From positions 4,326,536 to 4,390,535 of the forward strand of contig KV748178.1 in the NCBI GenBank assembly GCA_001692895.1: a DNA stretch of 64,000 bases, given 5' to 3'. Shown here piece after piece: positions 33,953-48,770 of the stretch. The DNA is from Cenococcum geophilum 1.58 (lineage: Eukaryota > Ascomycota > Dothideomycetes > Gloniales > Gloniaceae). The translations under genes were made by a program, and so were the position numbers. Positions within the stretch are counted from its first letter, which is position 1, and every line of letters begins with the position of its first letter. The notes below the pieces were generated by a model that did no database searches, had not been told where the DNA came from, and saw only the letters and a list, made by a program, of their open reading frames with translations.

Positions 33953-36900
33953 CCATCTCCCTTCTTTTTATCTTTGTCCTTAAAGATTCCTAGTATCTCT
34001 AAGTTATTTACTAGAGGTATAATATCCATCTAATTAATTTGGTTAATATTATTACTTATTATACCTAAAGTATCTTCTTCTTCTTCTATAGCTTGTTGGT
34101 CTTATACTATTACTGCAATATTATTTTTTAGTAAGATAATACTATCTCCGTATTCTTATTATGCGAAAGAGGGGTTAGTTTATATTACGTTAGCGAGTCC
34201 CTTATCTCGGCAACCCTCTTTATATTTAGAGTATACTAGAGTAAATATTTAGTTGTCTTATAATATTCGCTCTATCTTTAACGCTAAGTATGCGCGTCCT
34301 ATAACCCTTAATAGTCTTTAAGTTCCTTAAGTAATTTATTATAGGGTCTTATATTTAATCTGCTACTATAAAGCTTAATAATAAGCTCTTAGTCGCTCTC
34401 GCTAAACTTTATTATTCTTATAATACTAAAAAGAAGGCTACTAATGCTTAATAACATGCTCTTAATTCTCGTCTTACTGTATCTACTTAGTTAATCCGTC
34501 TTAAGAAAGTTTATAAGAAGGTCCGTTTTAAGGAGTAGAAACTTATAAAATAAAGTTTATAGAAACTTGGCAATAAAAGAACGGATTCTCCCCTAATAGA
34601 GAAGGAAATAACTCTAAGTAACTCGGTAATTATTCTTTTTAGGTCCCCTTTAGGTGGCTTATTCTTTAGTAATCCTTCTTTATTAATACTACCTAACCTT
34701 TTCTTTTCTAATACTCCTATACCTTTTTTATAGCGTTTTATAAATTTTCTAGTGACTTTTAGGTAGTTTTATTGTAGCCTATCTACTTTACTTTATACTA
34801 TATTTTATTGTCTATGTCCTTATAACTAACAATCTTTAAAACTTACTATTTATTTTTCTTTTATCCTCTATATGTGTCTTCCTTATAAACTAGTGGCTTA
34901 ATATTCCCGTATACTAGCTTTAGCATTACGATATACTATATAGGGTAGATCTTTATTTTAGCTAATAGATTTAACTTAAATATAACCAGTAAAATCCTTT
35001 TCTTAATTTTAAAAGGTCCTAGTTTAATGTAGTCTAACTTCTTACTTAGTTGTTAACTCTTAAAATTTTTATATAGTAGCCATACTTTATCCCCCCCCTA
35101 AGATCTAGTCCCTTAGATCTCTTAGCGTTATAGTACTTTTTTATTCTTTACTATACCACCTTTACTATTTCCGTAAGGTTTATATAAAGATTTATTAGTA
35201 TCTCCATTCTTTACTTAGCTATACTACTTATTCTTTTTGCTTAATGTAGTAATAGTAATATTCTTAGCTTATATCTATAATTTGCCTTAAATAGTAGTAT
35301 TCCCATTTCTTCTTAAGGTGTTATATTATATATAAACTATATAACTGGTAATAATAATACCTAATTATTCTATGCGTAATTAATATAGTATTTTAGATAC
35401 TACTCTAGTGTCTAATTTAGTCTTTTTATTTAACCGTCTATTTGCGGATAATATATAGTGGAAGTTGCTGCTTAAACCCCTTATTCTACTAGGAATACCT
35501 TTTAAAATACTGTTATAAATCTTAAATCTCTATCTAATATAATCTTACTTAGTGCCCTATATCTTATAAATACTTTTTTAATATAGATTTTAGCAATATC
35601 TTTTGCTAAGATTTCCTTTATATAGGCTATAAAGTATCCCTACTTTATTAGCTTGTCTACTATTACTAAAATTGCGTTATAATCTTACTCGGTAATAGGA
35701 TCTCTTAATTTTAGTAACTTTATAATAAAGTCCTATAATATAACTTCCTATAGTCTCTCTAGTATTTTAATAGGTTATAGCCCTCTATATAGCTTATATC
35801 TTACTAGTTTATTCCTTTAATAATTTAAATATTTCTTTATAACTTGTCTCGCTAGTCCCTAAATTTTATTAATAATATACTCCTCCTAAAGTCTTAATAC
35901 TAAGCCTATAGCTCCGTTATGTCCTTAAGTTAATCCCTTATAGAATAACTTAATAAACTCTTTTATAATGTTTCTTAGTATATACGTTACTTTTTAGTTT
36001 TTATACTACTCTAAGTCTAAATCCTCTGCCTATACGTCTTAGATCTTTTATAACTATATACTTTTTAGTGCCTTATAGGTCTAATTAATTTCTCTTATTA
36101 CTATAATTTTCGGATAATTGTATCTAATTAATCTATCTATATCTTTTTACAGTAAAGCCCCTAATGGCTTTTTATTATTTTGTAGTTTAGCCTTTCTACT
36201 TAGAGTATCTGCTCGTGTATTATCTGTACCCTTAGTATACTAAATCTTAAAATAGTATTTTATAAGTATCTTTGCCTATCTAACCTGCCTTTAATTAAGT
36301 TCTTTTATTATTAGGAACCCTATTAGGTTCTTATAATCTATTTTAACTATAAATAGCTTCTCTATACTTTATAAAAATACTCTTTATTTCTAAAGTACTA
36401 TAACTATACCTAATAACTCCTTATTATAGATGTTATAGTTTAGTTTTAGTAGTATTATCTTTTAACTATAATATGCTACTAGGTACTATCCGTCCTTATA
36501 TTTTTTATAGAAAGTATACCCCTAGTATAAAGTCTAATACATCTATTTTAACTACTGTCTCTAGCTTTAGTTAATAGATTTTAAGGATTGGGTCTTAAGT
36601 AAATAACTCCTTAACCTCCTTAAATAGTTTCCTTTACTTTTTTCCCTATATTTAAAGTTCTTCTTTCTTTATTAACCTTATAAATGGCTTAATATTCTTT
36701 AACTATTAAGCTATAAACCTTTTGCAGTAATTATAAAACCCTAGAAATAACCTTAACTATATAACGTTCTCTAATTCTTACTAATTTATTATAGCCTCGA
36801 TCTTCTTTAAATCTATACTAAGTTAGCCTAGTTTAATAATAAATTTAACAAAATCTATCTTTCTAGTAAAGAACTCGTATTTTTTAATTACTACTAGTAT

Positions 36901-39900
36901 CTACTCTTCCTGTAGTCTCTTTAAGACCTATTTAATATATTCTCCATACTCTTCCATACTTATTAAGTAGATAATAATATTATTAAGATATACTATAATA
37001 AATTTATCTAAGTATTCTCTTAATATATTATTAATACATTTCTGGAACGTTACTAGTACGTTTATAAGCCTAAATTATATTACTAATAGTTTATATAGTC
37101 CTTTCTTTAACCTAAAGGCTGCCTTTTATTTATTACCTTCCTTAATTCTAATCTAATAGTACGCCTATCTTAGATCTATCTTTATAAAGATTTATATATT
37201 ACTAATTATATCTTAGATTTTACTAATTAAGGGTAAAGGATACTTATCCTTCCTAGTAATGCTATTTAACTGTCTATAGTTAATATATAGCCTAAGTTTT
37301 CCATTTTTCTTTAGTATAAATAGTACTAGATAACCTGCTAAAGACTATAATAGTCTAATATATCCCTTTTATAAGTTCTCCTAGATAAACTCTTTTAATA
37401 CTCTTCCTTTTTCCTTAGTAAGCTTATAAATTAAAAAGAACCTTAGACTTATTCCTAGTTCTAATTCTATTTTATAGTCCTATACTATATACTTTAATAG
37501 CTTCTTACTTTTTAGTAACTATAGTTTTTTGCCGTACTTATGGTATCTCTTTAGTATATAACTTAGTCCTTTATCTATTTCTTTATAGGTTGCCCCTACT
37601 TAATACTATACCATTTTAGCTTATTATTGTATCTTATAGCGTTAAGTATTTTTAATATTAACCTAACCTATAACCTAATTAATCTTTAGATTATATTTTT
37701 ATAACTAAGGCATTCCTAATACTGCCTTATTATTCCCTAATAGTAATATATTAAAAGACATTTTAATTTATCTCCCTTTAATGGTTATCTAAATAGGTCC
37801 TGTTTTAAGATTAATAATACCTCCTCTATAGGCTATTAGATCTCCTAAGATTATAACTAGTAAATATAGGTGCTCTTTCTATCTATATAGTAGCCCCATC
37901 TATTTTACTACTACTAGTAAAATATAGTCCCTTATTACTTTACTATCTATTAATACTTTAAACTGTTAATCTTACTATTTAACTTATAAATTTAGGTATT
38001 ATTTTTAAATTCCTTTAAGGGTCTAAGGCTTTACTACTAGCTCCCTCTAGTTCTGTAGGCCTTTACTTTTTCTAACTATTAGCTACTAAATCCTTATACA
38101 CTTAACTTACTCTTTAGCCAATACTTTATTCGCTTTTTATCCTTAATATACTATAGATATATGTTCTCTAGATATTCCTACCACTATTATCTATTTAAGT
38201 ATTTTTTTATAAGAAATCTTTCTAGTTAAAGTATTAAGTCTCCTAACTTCTAAACTTCTACTAAATGCTAGCTGTGTATATACTTAGTATTTTTATACTA
38301 TTACTTATCTAGCGCCTAATATATCCTTATAGGGTATTTCCGGTTTTTTTAAAATTTTTTTTATGTATATTGTATATATTATCTATATATGCAATCTATA
38401 ATAGCGTATAGTACGCTAGGTGCTTTAGGTTAACTCTTAATTTATCTTTATCCTTAAGTTTAAATCTTTATTATATTAAATCTAAACGTTATAACTTTAT
38501 TTACAGGTACTAAGATACGTCTTTTACTTCTCTAGTTCTTTAATTATTACTTTAGATCTTTTAATATTATAATTAAGGCTCCCTTAATATAATTTATTAC
38601 TTTTTCCGTAATTAAGTAGTCCTAAATAACTCTCTTATCTAACTATATATAGAAATCTTCCTACTCGTTATTATGTCTCTGCCTATACTATCTTTAGTAT
38701 AGCTATTATAGTGTATATGGTTTGTCCGTAAGGAAGTATCTTCTTATTACTACGTTGTAATAGCCTTTTATATGCCGTTCCTTAAACCTAGTTAGAATCC
38801 CTAAATACTCTTTATTTTCTAGTTTAGTAAGCTACTTAGCTTTTAGCGTACCTACTTTTAGCCTATTAGTAATTCTTTATACTGGTGCTCTGTCCCGTAT
38901 ACGACCTAGTATACTTATATTTAGTTTCTGTTCTTACTATACGAGGATTCTTACTTTAAATTTATCTATAGTTTCTTATTGTTTATGTCTTATAATTAGA
39001 TCCTTAAAGTTCTCTTACTTCTTAATTATAATATTGACTTTTTAATCTTTAGGCTGAACACTATATTCCCCTAGTAAGTCTTCTAGGTCTATATATCTGT
39101 CTCCCAGTCTAACTACTGTTTATATTATAGATTATCTAATCTATAGCGAAGCCTCTTACCTCTTGCTTATGGGTGTCCTTATTTATACTCTAAATTCTTA
39201 GTCCTTTAGATTCTTTAATCCTAAGCTTACTTCTTTTTTAAGCTATACTCTAGCCTTAGTTTAATTAGGCTTTACTGGTATTTTTATCTTATCTTAAGAG
39301 TCTTAAATCTTACTTACCTCGCTTTAAGAATCTTATACCTTTAGGAAACTTCATCCTAAGCTTATTTATATATTGCTAAACTAAGCCGTTGCTCTGCTCC
39401 ATTGGTTATCGTCTATTATAGGTCCCTAAGTATGCCTTATCTCGTCTTAAGAATCTTAGTCGTTTCTTATCTTATCTTAAGAATCTTAAGCCTTTAGCCT
39501 TTTACCTTTATTAAGTGGTAAGCTAGTACTAGCAGTTGTCTACTTACTTAATCGCCTTTAGATATTACTTCTTCCGTCTTATAAAGCGATGGATATTATA
39601 TTTAACGGTGTTATAATACCCGTTACTAAACCTTACTCTATAGCGGTTTTAGTCTCTGCTTTTATTGCGTTATTAAGGTTTAGATACCCCTAGTTAGTTC
39701 CCTTTTCTACCTTATTGCTGTTAATTAATAAGTACTCTAACTCTATTGTTATTATTACTAATTTTTGTCTATATATTACTGTAATATCTTAATCTAGCTT
39801 ATAGAGTTAATTTTATTCTTTATCTAACTTTTTAGTTTCTTTAAGTCTTTTTAACTCTGGCTCTTATAGCTAATAGCTTACGCTATACTTAGCGTCTTTA

Positions 39901-41130
39901 TAAATTTAGTATGCGTTATTATAACAAAACACAAAACTTCTAATTAAACATTCTTTTGTTCCTTATAGTGCACTATTATCCCTCTATATATGTGTGTTAT
40001 ATACTATTAGTCTAGTTCCCTTTACTACGTAGTAACTCTAACTACTTCTATAGTCTCTAGTAAAATAACCCTATTTTCTATAATTTATATAAGCTCCGTC
40101 TTTAAACTATTGCTTTTACTATAGAGTCCGCTTAAATATCTTCTGCTATTAAGATCCTTAATTTAGCCTATGCTCCTTAGTTCTATAATTACTTAATTCT
40201 TAACTTTTAGGTTTTTATAGTTGTTTTCTCTATTTCTTATAGGTTTCTTTAGTACCACTTAGGTCTATTAGCTTTGCGTTATACTATAGTTTCTAATTTA
40301 GCTTTAGTTATTATATACTCTGCGCCTTATATAACTATAAAACTCTATTCTAGCCTCTCTTAGCCTATTCCCTTTAGAAGATCCTATTATTAATCTTAAT
40401 CGCTTAATTTATTAATTCCCTAAGGGTATCCGTATCTTCTATTAGAATAATTACGTTTTAGACTTTTACCTTAAGTCCCTATTTATACTATACTATAAGC
40501 GCCTTATTATTTTATTTAACTTATATAGCTAATATCTAAAACTGCGTTATATACTTAATTACTAAGGTTTACTTTATTAGGTCCTAAAGCTTTTTTTTAC
40601 TATAGTTATTGCTTCTAGGTCCCTAAATATTTATATTAATTATTTCGCGAATTTAGTCTAGCTTATAAATATATATTATACCTCCTAATTAGTAGTTATT
40701 ATACTATTATCCTATATTTCCGTAAGGTAGGGTTTAAACCATTTAAGCGCCCTTCCCATTAGGAATAATCCTACGTACGCTACTTAATCTATAGGTATTA
40801 CTAACTTCACTCCTTTCTATATAACTTTAAAGTGTATTTATATAAGAAATCCTTTAAGCTTTAATCTCTCTCCTAAGAATTATTTAATTAAAGGTAACTT
40901 AACCTTAGCTACTCCTATTCTATTAACCCTATTTTTAAGTACTGTATTATTATCTATTAACTAATTAACTATTACCTATAACTATCCGACTATAACTAGT
41001 TATAAGTTAATATTTACTATACTAGTGTTGTTACCTAACCCTAAGGTCGTTGCTGCCGTTAATAGCGTTATTATAGCTGCTTTTAGTAGTATATTATTTA
41101 ACTTTTAATACTATAACTAGGTAGTAATTG

Positions 41131-41550
41131 TGTAACAAAGCCTTACAGCAAGAACTACGGTGGACTTATTAATAGGCTAGGTATATAGGTAATATAGAAA
41201 GTTAACAATATAATAATAACTGGTAGAGTAGTTACCTAACAGATTAACTTTAATTATATTCTAAGAATTACTATAAGGAAGGAACTATCTAGGTAGGGAC
41301 TGTAGTCCTTTAAATACACATCCGTACTCCTAAGAAAGTCGTTACTCTATCTACTCCGTCTGCTCTATTCGCTCTATAACAGATCTTATAGATTATATAG
41401 ATTACACAGATTATATTACGTAACTCTACTTACTATTCCTCGTTATATAGTTCTACTGGATCTATCCTAGACCGTACCTATATTAACCAACTAGCTTCTT
41501 CCAACTCTTCTCTAAGTAGTCGTAACATTGTACTTAAAGCGTTTGTAACA
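41131..41550 (-). repeat. Gypsy B 5' LTR
   Basis: 420 bp with intact ends TGTAAC and GTAACA; the best preserved terminus of this family in the window. Confidence 0.93.
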
Positions 41551-44500
41551 CTAATACTAAATATACACGTCCTATTACTCTTAATAGTCTTTAAGTTCCC
41601 TAAGTAATTTATTATAGGGTCTTATATTTAATCTATTACTATAAAGCTTAATAGTAACCTAGCGCAGGCCCTTACTAAGCTTAAGCGTTCTTAGAATACG
41701 GAGTAAAAGGCCCTAAATACTCGCATCGCGGTATCCGCTTAACTACTTTATCTTAAGAAAGTTTGTAAAAAGGTCCGTTTTAAGAAGTAGAAACTTATAA
41801 AATAAGGTTTATAAAAACTTAGCAATAAAAAAACGGATTCTCTTCTAATAGAGAAGGAAATAACTTTAAGTAGTTTAGCAATTGTTCTTCCTATATCCCC
41901 CTTAGGTGGTTTGTTTTTTAGTAATTCTTTTTTATTAATACTGTTTAACCTTTTCTCTTCTAATACTCCTATACCTTTCCTATAGCGTTCTTTAAATTTT
42001 CTAGTAGCTCCTAGGTAGTCTTATTATAGCCTATTTACTTTACTTTATACTATGTTTTATCGTCTATATTCTTATAACTAACGATCTTTAAAACTTGCTA
42101 TTTATCTTCCTCTTATCCTCTATATGTGTCTGCTTCGTAGACTAGTGGCTTAATATTTCTATATACTAGTTTTAGCATTATAATATATTATACGGGATAA
42201 ATCTTTATTTTAGCTAATAGGTTTAACTTAAATATAACTAGTAAAATCTTTTATATAATTTTAAAAGGTCCTAGTCTAATATAGTCTAACTTTTTACTTA
42301 GTTATTAACTCTTAAAATTTTTGTATAGTAGCCATACTTTATCTCCCTCCTTAAGATCTCTTAGTATTGTAATACTTTTTTATTCTTTACCATACTACCT
42401 TAGCTGTTTCCGTAAGGTTTTTATAAAGAATTATTAAAGTTTCTATTCTTTCTTTAGCTATGCTACTTATCTTTTTCGCTTATTATAGTAATAACGATAT
42501 TCTTAGCTTATATCCGTAATTTGCCTTAAATAGTAATATACCTATTTCTTCTTATAGTGTGGCATTATATATAAATTATATAATTAGTAGTAATAATACC
42601 TAATTATTCTATATATAATTAACGTAATGTCTTAGATACTACTCTAGTATCTAATTTAGTCTTTCCGTTTAACCGTTTATCTGCAGATAATATATAGTAG
42701 AAGTTACTACTTAAACTCCTTATTCTGCTAAGAATACCTTCTAAAATACTGCTATAAATCTTAGATCTCTATCTAATATAATTTTACTTAGTGCTCTGTA
42801 TCTTGCGAATACTTCTTTAATATAGATTTTAGTAATATTCTTTACTAAGATTTCCTTTATATAGGCTATAAAGTATCCCTACTTTATTAGCTTGTCTACT
42901 ATTACTAAAATTACGTTATAATCTTGCCCAGTAATAGGATCTCTTAATTTTAGTAACTTTATAATAAAGTCCTATAATATAACCTCCTATAGTCTCTCTA
43001 GTATTTTAATAGGTTATAGCCCTCTATATAGCTTATATCTTATTAGTTTATTTCTTTAGTAATCTAAATATTCCTTTATAACTTATCTCGCTAGTCCCTA
43101 AATTCTATTAATAATATATTTCTCTTAAAGTCTTAATACTAAGCCTATAGCTCCATTATATCCTTAAGTTAATCCCCTATAGAATAACTTAATAAACTCT
43201 TTTATAATATTTCTTGGCACGTATATTACTTCTTAGTTTTTATACTACTCTAAGTTTAGATCCTCTACTTATATATCTTAGATTTTTTATAACTAATTAT
43301 TCTCTAGTAATTCGTGGGTCTAACTAATTTCTCTTATTACTATAATTTTTAGATAATTATATCTAATTAATCCGTCTATATCTTTTTGTAGTAAAGCCCC
43401 TAATAGCTTTTTATTATTTTATAATTTAGCCTTTCTACTTAAAGCATTTGCTTATATATTATCTATACCTTTAATATACTAAATCTTAAAATAGTATTCT
43501 GTAAATATTTCTACCCATCTAATCTACCTTTAATTAAGTTCTTTCGTTATTAGGAACCCTATTAGGTTTTTATAATCCGTCTTAACTATAAATAGCGTTT
43601 CTATACCTTATAAGAATGCTCTCTATTTCTAAAATACTGTAACTATACCTAATAACTCTTTGTTATAGATGTTATAGTTCAGTTCTAGTAGTATTATTTT
43701 TTAACTATAGTATGCCACTAGGTGCTATCTATCTTTATATTTCTATAGGAAGTACGCCCTTAGTATAAAATCTAATACGTCTATTTCAACTACTATCTCT
43801 AGTTTTAGTTAGTAGATTTTAAAGACTGGGTCTTAAGTAAATAACTTCTTAACCTTCTTAAATAGTTTCCTTTGCTCTTCTCCCTATACCTAAGGTTCTT
43901 TTTTCTTTATTAACCTTATAAATAGCTTAATATTCTTTAACTATTAAGCTATAAATCTTTTACAGTAATTATAAAACCTTAGAAACGACCTTAACTACAT
44001 AACGTTTTCTAGTTTTTACCAATTTACTATAGCCTTAATCTTCTTTAAATCTATACTAAGTTAGCCTAGTTCGATAATAAATCTAATAAAATTTATCTTT
44101 TTAGTAAAGAACTTATATTTTTTAATTACTACTAGCATTTGCTTTTCCTATAGTCTCTTTAAGACCTATTTAATATATTCTCCGTGCTCTTCCTTACTTA
44201 TTAAGTAAATAATAATATTATTAAGGTATACCATAATAAATTTATCTAAGTATTCTCTTAATATATTGTTAATATATTTCTAGAACGTTGCTAGTACGTT
44301 TATAAGCCCGAATTATATAACTAATAGTTTATATAGTCCTTCCTTTAACCTAAAGGCTGCCTTTTATTCGTTACCTTCTTTAATTTTAATCTAATAGTAT
44401 ACCCATCTTAGATATATTTTTGTAAAGATTTACGCATTACTAATCCTATCTTAGATTTCGCTAATTAAGGGTAAAGGATACCTATCCTTTTTAATAATAC

Positions 44501-47500
44501 TGTTTAACTGTCTATAGTTAATACATAGCCTAAGTTTTCTATTTTTCTTTAGTACGAATAGTACTGGATAATCTGCTAATAACTACGATAGTCTAATATA
44601 TCCCTTTTATAAGTTCTCCTAAATAAACTCTTTTAGTACTTTACCTTCTTCCTTAGTAAGCTTATAAATTAGAAAGAACCTTAGACTTATTTCTAGTTTT
44701 AATTCTATTTTATAGTCCCACGCTATATATTCTAATAGCTTTTTACTTTTTAGTAACCATAGTTTCTTACCATACTTATAGTATGTCTTTAGTATATAAC
44801 TTAGTCCTTTATCTGTTTCTTTATAGGTCACCCCTACTTAGTACTATACTATCTTAGCTTATTATTGTATCTTATGTTATTATATATTTCTAATATTAAT
44901 CTAACCTATAATCTAATTAATCCTTAGATTGTATTCCTATAACTAAGGCATTTCTAATACTGCCTTATTATTCCCTAATAGTAATATATTAAAAGACATC
45001 TTAATTTATCTCCCTTTAATGGTTATCTAAATAGGTCCTGTTTTAAGATTAATAATGCCTCCTTTATAGGCTATTAGATCTCCTAAAATTGTAACTAATA
45101 GATAAGGGTGCTCCTTTTACCTATATAGTAGCCCTATCCTTTTAACTACTGCTAGTAAGATATAGTTTCTTATTGCTCCACTATCTAATAATACTTTAAA
45201 CTCTTAATCTTACTATTTAACTTATAAATTTAGGTATTATCCTTAAATTCCTTTAAGGGTTTAAGGCTTTACTACTAGCTCCCTCTAGTTCTATAGGCCT
45301 CTACTTTTCCTAACTATTGGCTACTAGATCCTTATATACTTAACTTACTCTTTAGCTAATACTTTATTCGCCTTTTATCCTTAATATACTATAGACATAT
45401 ATTCTTTAAATATTCCCACTACTATCGTCTATTTAAGTATTCTTCTATAAGAAATCTTTTTAGTTAAAGTATTAAGTCTCCTAACTCCTAAACTTCTACT
45501 AAATGCTAGCTGTGTATATACTTAGCATTTCTATACTATTGCTTATCTAGCGCCTAATACATCCTTATAGGGTATTTCTAGTTTTTCTCTTTTAAATTTT
45601 TATACATTTTGTATATATCGTCTACGTATACAATCTATAATAGCGTATAGTGTACTAGGTGCTTTAGGTTAACTCTTAACTTATCTTTATCCTTAAGTTT
45701 AAACCTCTATTATGTTAATCTAAACGTTATAACTTTATTTATAGGTACTACAATACGTCTTTCACTTCTCTAGTCCTCTAATTATTACTTTAGATCTTTT
45801 AATATTATAATTAAGGCTCCCTTAATATAATTTATTACTTTTTCCGTAATTAGGTAATCCTAAATAACTCTCTTATTTAACTATATATAGAAATCTTCCT
45901 ACTCGTTATTATGTCTTTACCTATACCACCTTTAGTACAGCTATTAGAGTATATACGGCTTATCCATAAGAAAGTATTTTCTTATTACTACGTTATAACA
46001 GCCTTTTATATGCCGTTTCTTAAACCTAGTTAGAATCCCTAGATCCTCTTTATTTTCCAGTTTAGTAAGCCACTTAGCTCTTAGCGTGCCTACTTTTAGC
46101 CTATTAGTAATTCTTTATACCGGTGTTCTATCTTATATATAACCTAGTATACTAGATCTTATATCTAGTTTCTATTTTTACTATATAAGGATTCTTGCTC
46201 TAAACTTATCTATAGTTTCTTATTATTTACGTCTTATAATTAGATCCTTAAAGTTCTCTTACTTCTTAATTATAGTATCAACTTTTTAATCTTTAGGCTA
46301 AATACTACGTTCCCCTAGTAAGTCTTCTAGGTTTATATATTTGTCTCCTAATCTAACTACTATTTATACTATAGATTCCTTAATCTATAGCGAAGCCTCT
46401 TACCTCTTACTTATAGGTGTCCTTATTTATACTCCAAATTCTTAGTCCCTTAGATTCTTTAATCCTAAGCTCGCTTCTTTCTTAAGCTATACTCTAGCCT
46501 TAGTCTAACTAGGCTTTACTAGTATTTTTATCTTATCTTAAAAGTCTTAAATCTTACTTATCTCGCTTTAAGAATCTTATACCTTTAGGAAACTTTATCC
46601 TGTGCTTATTTATATATCGCTAAACTAAGCCGTTACTCTACTCTATTGATTATTATCCGTTATAGGTCCCTAAGCATACCTTATCTTATTTTAAGAATCT
46701 TAAGCCTTTGGCCTTTTACCTTTATTAAGTGGTAAGCTAGCACTAGTAGTCGTCTACTTACTTAATCACCTTTAAATATTACTCCTTCCGTCTTATAAAG
46801 CGATGGATATTATATCTAACGGTATTATAATACCCGTTACTAAACCTTGCTCTATAGCGGTTTCGGTCTCTACTTCTATTATATTATTAAGGTTTAGATA
46901 CCCCTAGTTAGTTCCCTTTTTTACCTTATTGCTGTTAATTAATAAGTACTCTGACTTTATTATTATTATTACTAATCTTTATCTATATATTGCTATAATA
47001 TCTTAATCTAGCTTATAAAGTTAATCTTATTCTTTATCTAACTCTTTAGTTCCTTTAAGTCCTTTTAACTTTAGCTTTTATAGCTAATAGCTTATACCGT
47101 ACTTAGCGTCTTTATAAATTTAGTATATATTATTATAATAAAACATAAAACTTCTAATTAAACACTCTTTTGTTCCTTATAGTATACTATTATCCCTCTA
47201 TACGTATATATTATATACTATTAGTTTAGTTTCCTTTACTACATAGTAACTCTAACCACTTCTATAGTCTCTAGCAAAATAACCCTATTTTCCGCAATTT
47301 ATATAAGCTCTATCTTTAAACTATTGCTTTTACTATAAAGTCCGCTTAAACGTCTTCTACTATTAAGATTCTTGGTTTAGCCTATACTTCTTAGTCCTAT
47401 AATTACTTAATCCTTAACTTCTAGGTTTCTATAATTATTTTCTCTATTTTCTATAGTTTTCTTTAGTACTACTTAGGTCTATTAGCTCTGCGCCATACTA

Positions 47501-48345
47501 TAGTTTTTAATTTAGCTTTAGTCGTTGCGTATTCTACGCCTTATATAACTATAAAACTCTATCCTAGCCTTTCTTAGCCTATTCCCTTTAGAAGATCCTA
47601 TTATTAATCTTAATTACTTAATCTATTAATTCCCTAAGGGTATCCGCATCTTTTATTAGAATAATTACGTCCTAGACTTTTACCTTAAGTCCCTATTTAT
47701 ACTGTACTATAAGCGCCTTATTGTTTTATTTAACTTATATAGCCAACGTCTAAAACTATATTATGTACTTAATTACTAAAATTTGCTGTATTAGGTCCTA
47801 AAGCTTTTTCTTTATTATAGTTATTGCTTCTAGGTCCCCAAATATTTATATTAATCGTTTTATAAATCTAGTCTAGCTTATAAACATATATTATACCTCC
47901 TAATTAATGGTTATTATACTATTGTCCTATATTTCCGTAAGGTAGGGTTTAAACTATTTAAGCGCCCTTCCTGTTAGGAACAATCCTATATACGCTACTT
48001 AATCTATAGGTATTGCCAACTTTACTCCTTCCTGTGTAACTTTAAAGTATATTTACGTAAGGAATCCTTTAAGCTTTAATCTCTCTCCTAAGAATTGTTT
48101 AATTAAAGGTAACTTAACCTTAGCTACTTCTATTCCGTTAACCCTATTTTTAAGTACTATGTTATTATCTGTTAACTAATTAACTATTACCTATAACTAT
48201 CTAACTATAACTAGTTGCGAGTTAGTATCTACTATACTAGTATTATTACCTAACCCTAAGGTTATTACTACCATTAATAGCGTTATTATGGCTGCTTTTA
48301 GTGGTATATTGTTTAACTTCTAATACCGTAACTAGGTAGTAATTA

Positions 48346-48765
48346 TATAATAGGGTCTTATAGTAAGAACTACGGTGGACTCGTTAATAGGCTAGGTATA
48401 TAGGTAATATAGAAAGTTAACAACGTAATAATAACTGGTAGAGTGGTTGCCTAATAGATTAACTCTAATTATATTCTAAGAATCACTATAAGGAAGGAAC
48501 TATCTAGGTAGGGATTAAGGGTCCTTAAATACACAACCGTACTCCTATAAAATCCTTCTTATACGTAATATACGTGTTATACGTAAGGTATGTAAATTCC
48601 TTTCGTTCCTCTCGTTCAATACGTAGTATGTCATGTGACCTCGCTTACTATTTCTCGTCACATGATTCTATGGGTTCTATCCTAGACCATACTTGTATTA
48701 ACCAACTAGCTTCTTCCAACTCCTCTTCTAGTAGTCGTAACATCGTACTTAAAGCGTCCGTAACA
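48346..48765 (-). repeat. Gypsy C 5' LTR
   Basis: 420 bp, TATAAT to GTAACA, with a GC-richer second half. A 79-codon plus-strand frame at 48574-48813 lies across its end and is not a gene. Confidence 0.92.
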
Positions 48766-48770
48766 CAAAT

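Larger units (their letters stand above)
33533..41550 (-). mobile_element. Gypsy B, nested in Gypsy C
   Basis: 8,018-bp minus-strand element of the same family, with 420-bp LTRs and a perfect TSD, CTAAT (33528-33532, 41551-41555). It sits in the 3' untranslated end of Gypsy C, 330 bp inside its 3' LTR. Relics in order along the plus axis: chromodomain about 34745-34820, integrase about 34880-36000 (DDE parts at about 35520-35580 and 35655-35690), RT active site about 36960-36990, protease end 37680-37870, gag region 37880-41100. Confidence 0.93.
32783..48765 (-). mobile_element. Gypsy C, interrupted by Gypsy B
   Basis: Minus-strand chromodomain Gypsy with 420-bp LTRs at 32783-33202 and 48346-48765 and a perfect TSD, CAAAT (32778-32782, 48766-48770). 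Without Gypsy B it is about 7.96 kb. Domain relics: chromodomain about 41995-42065, RT site about 44205-44240, protease end about 44930-45110, gag region 45115-48330. Heavily RIP-mutated. A 70-codon minus-strand frame at 44619-44831 is the real pol frame between stops (connection between protease and RT). Confidence 0.93.
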
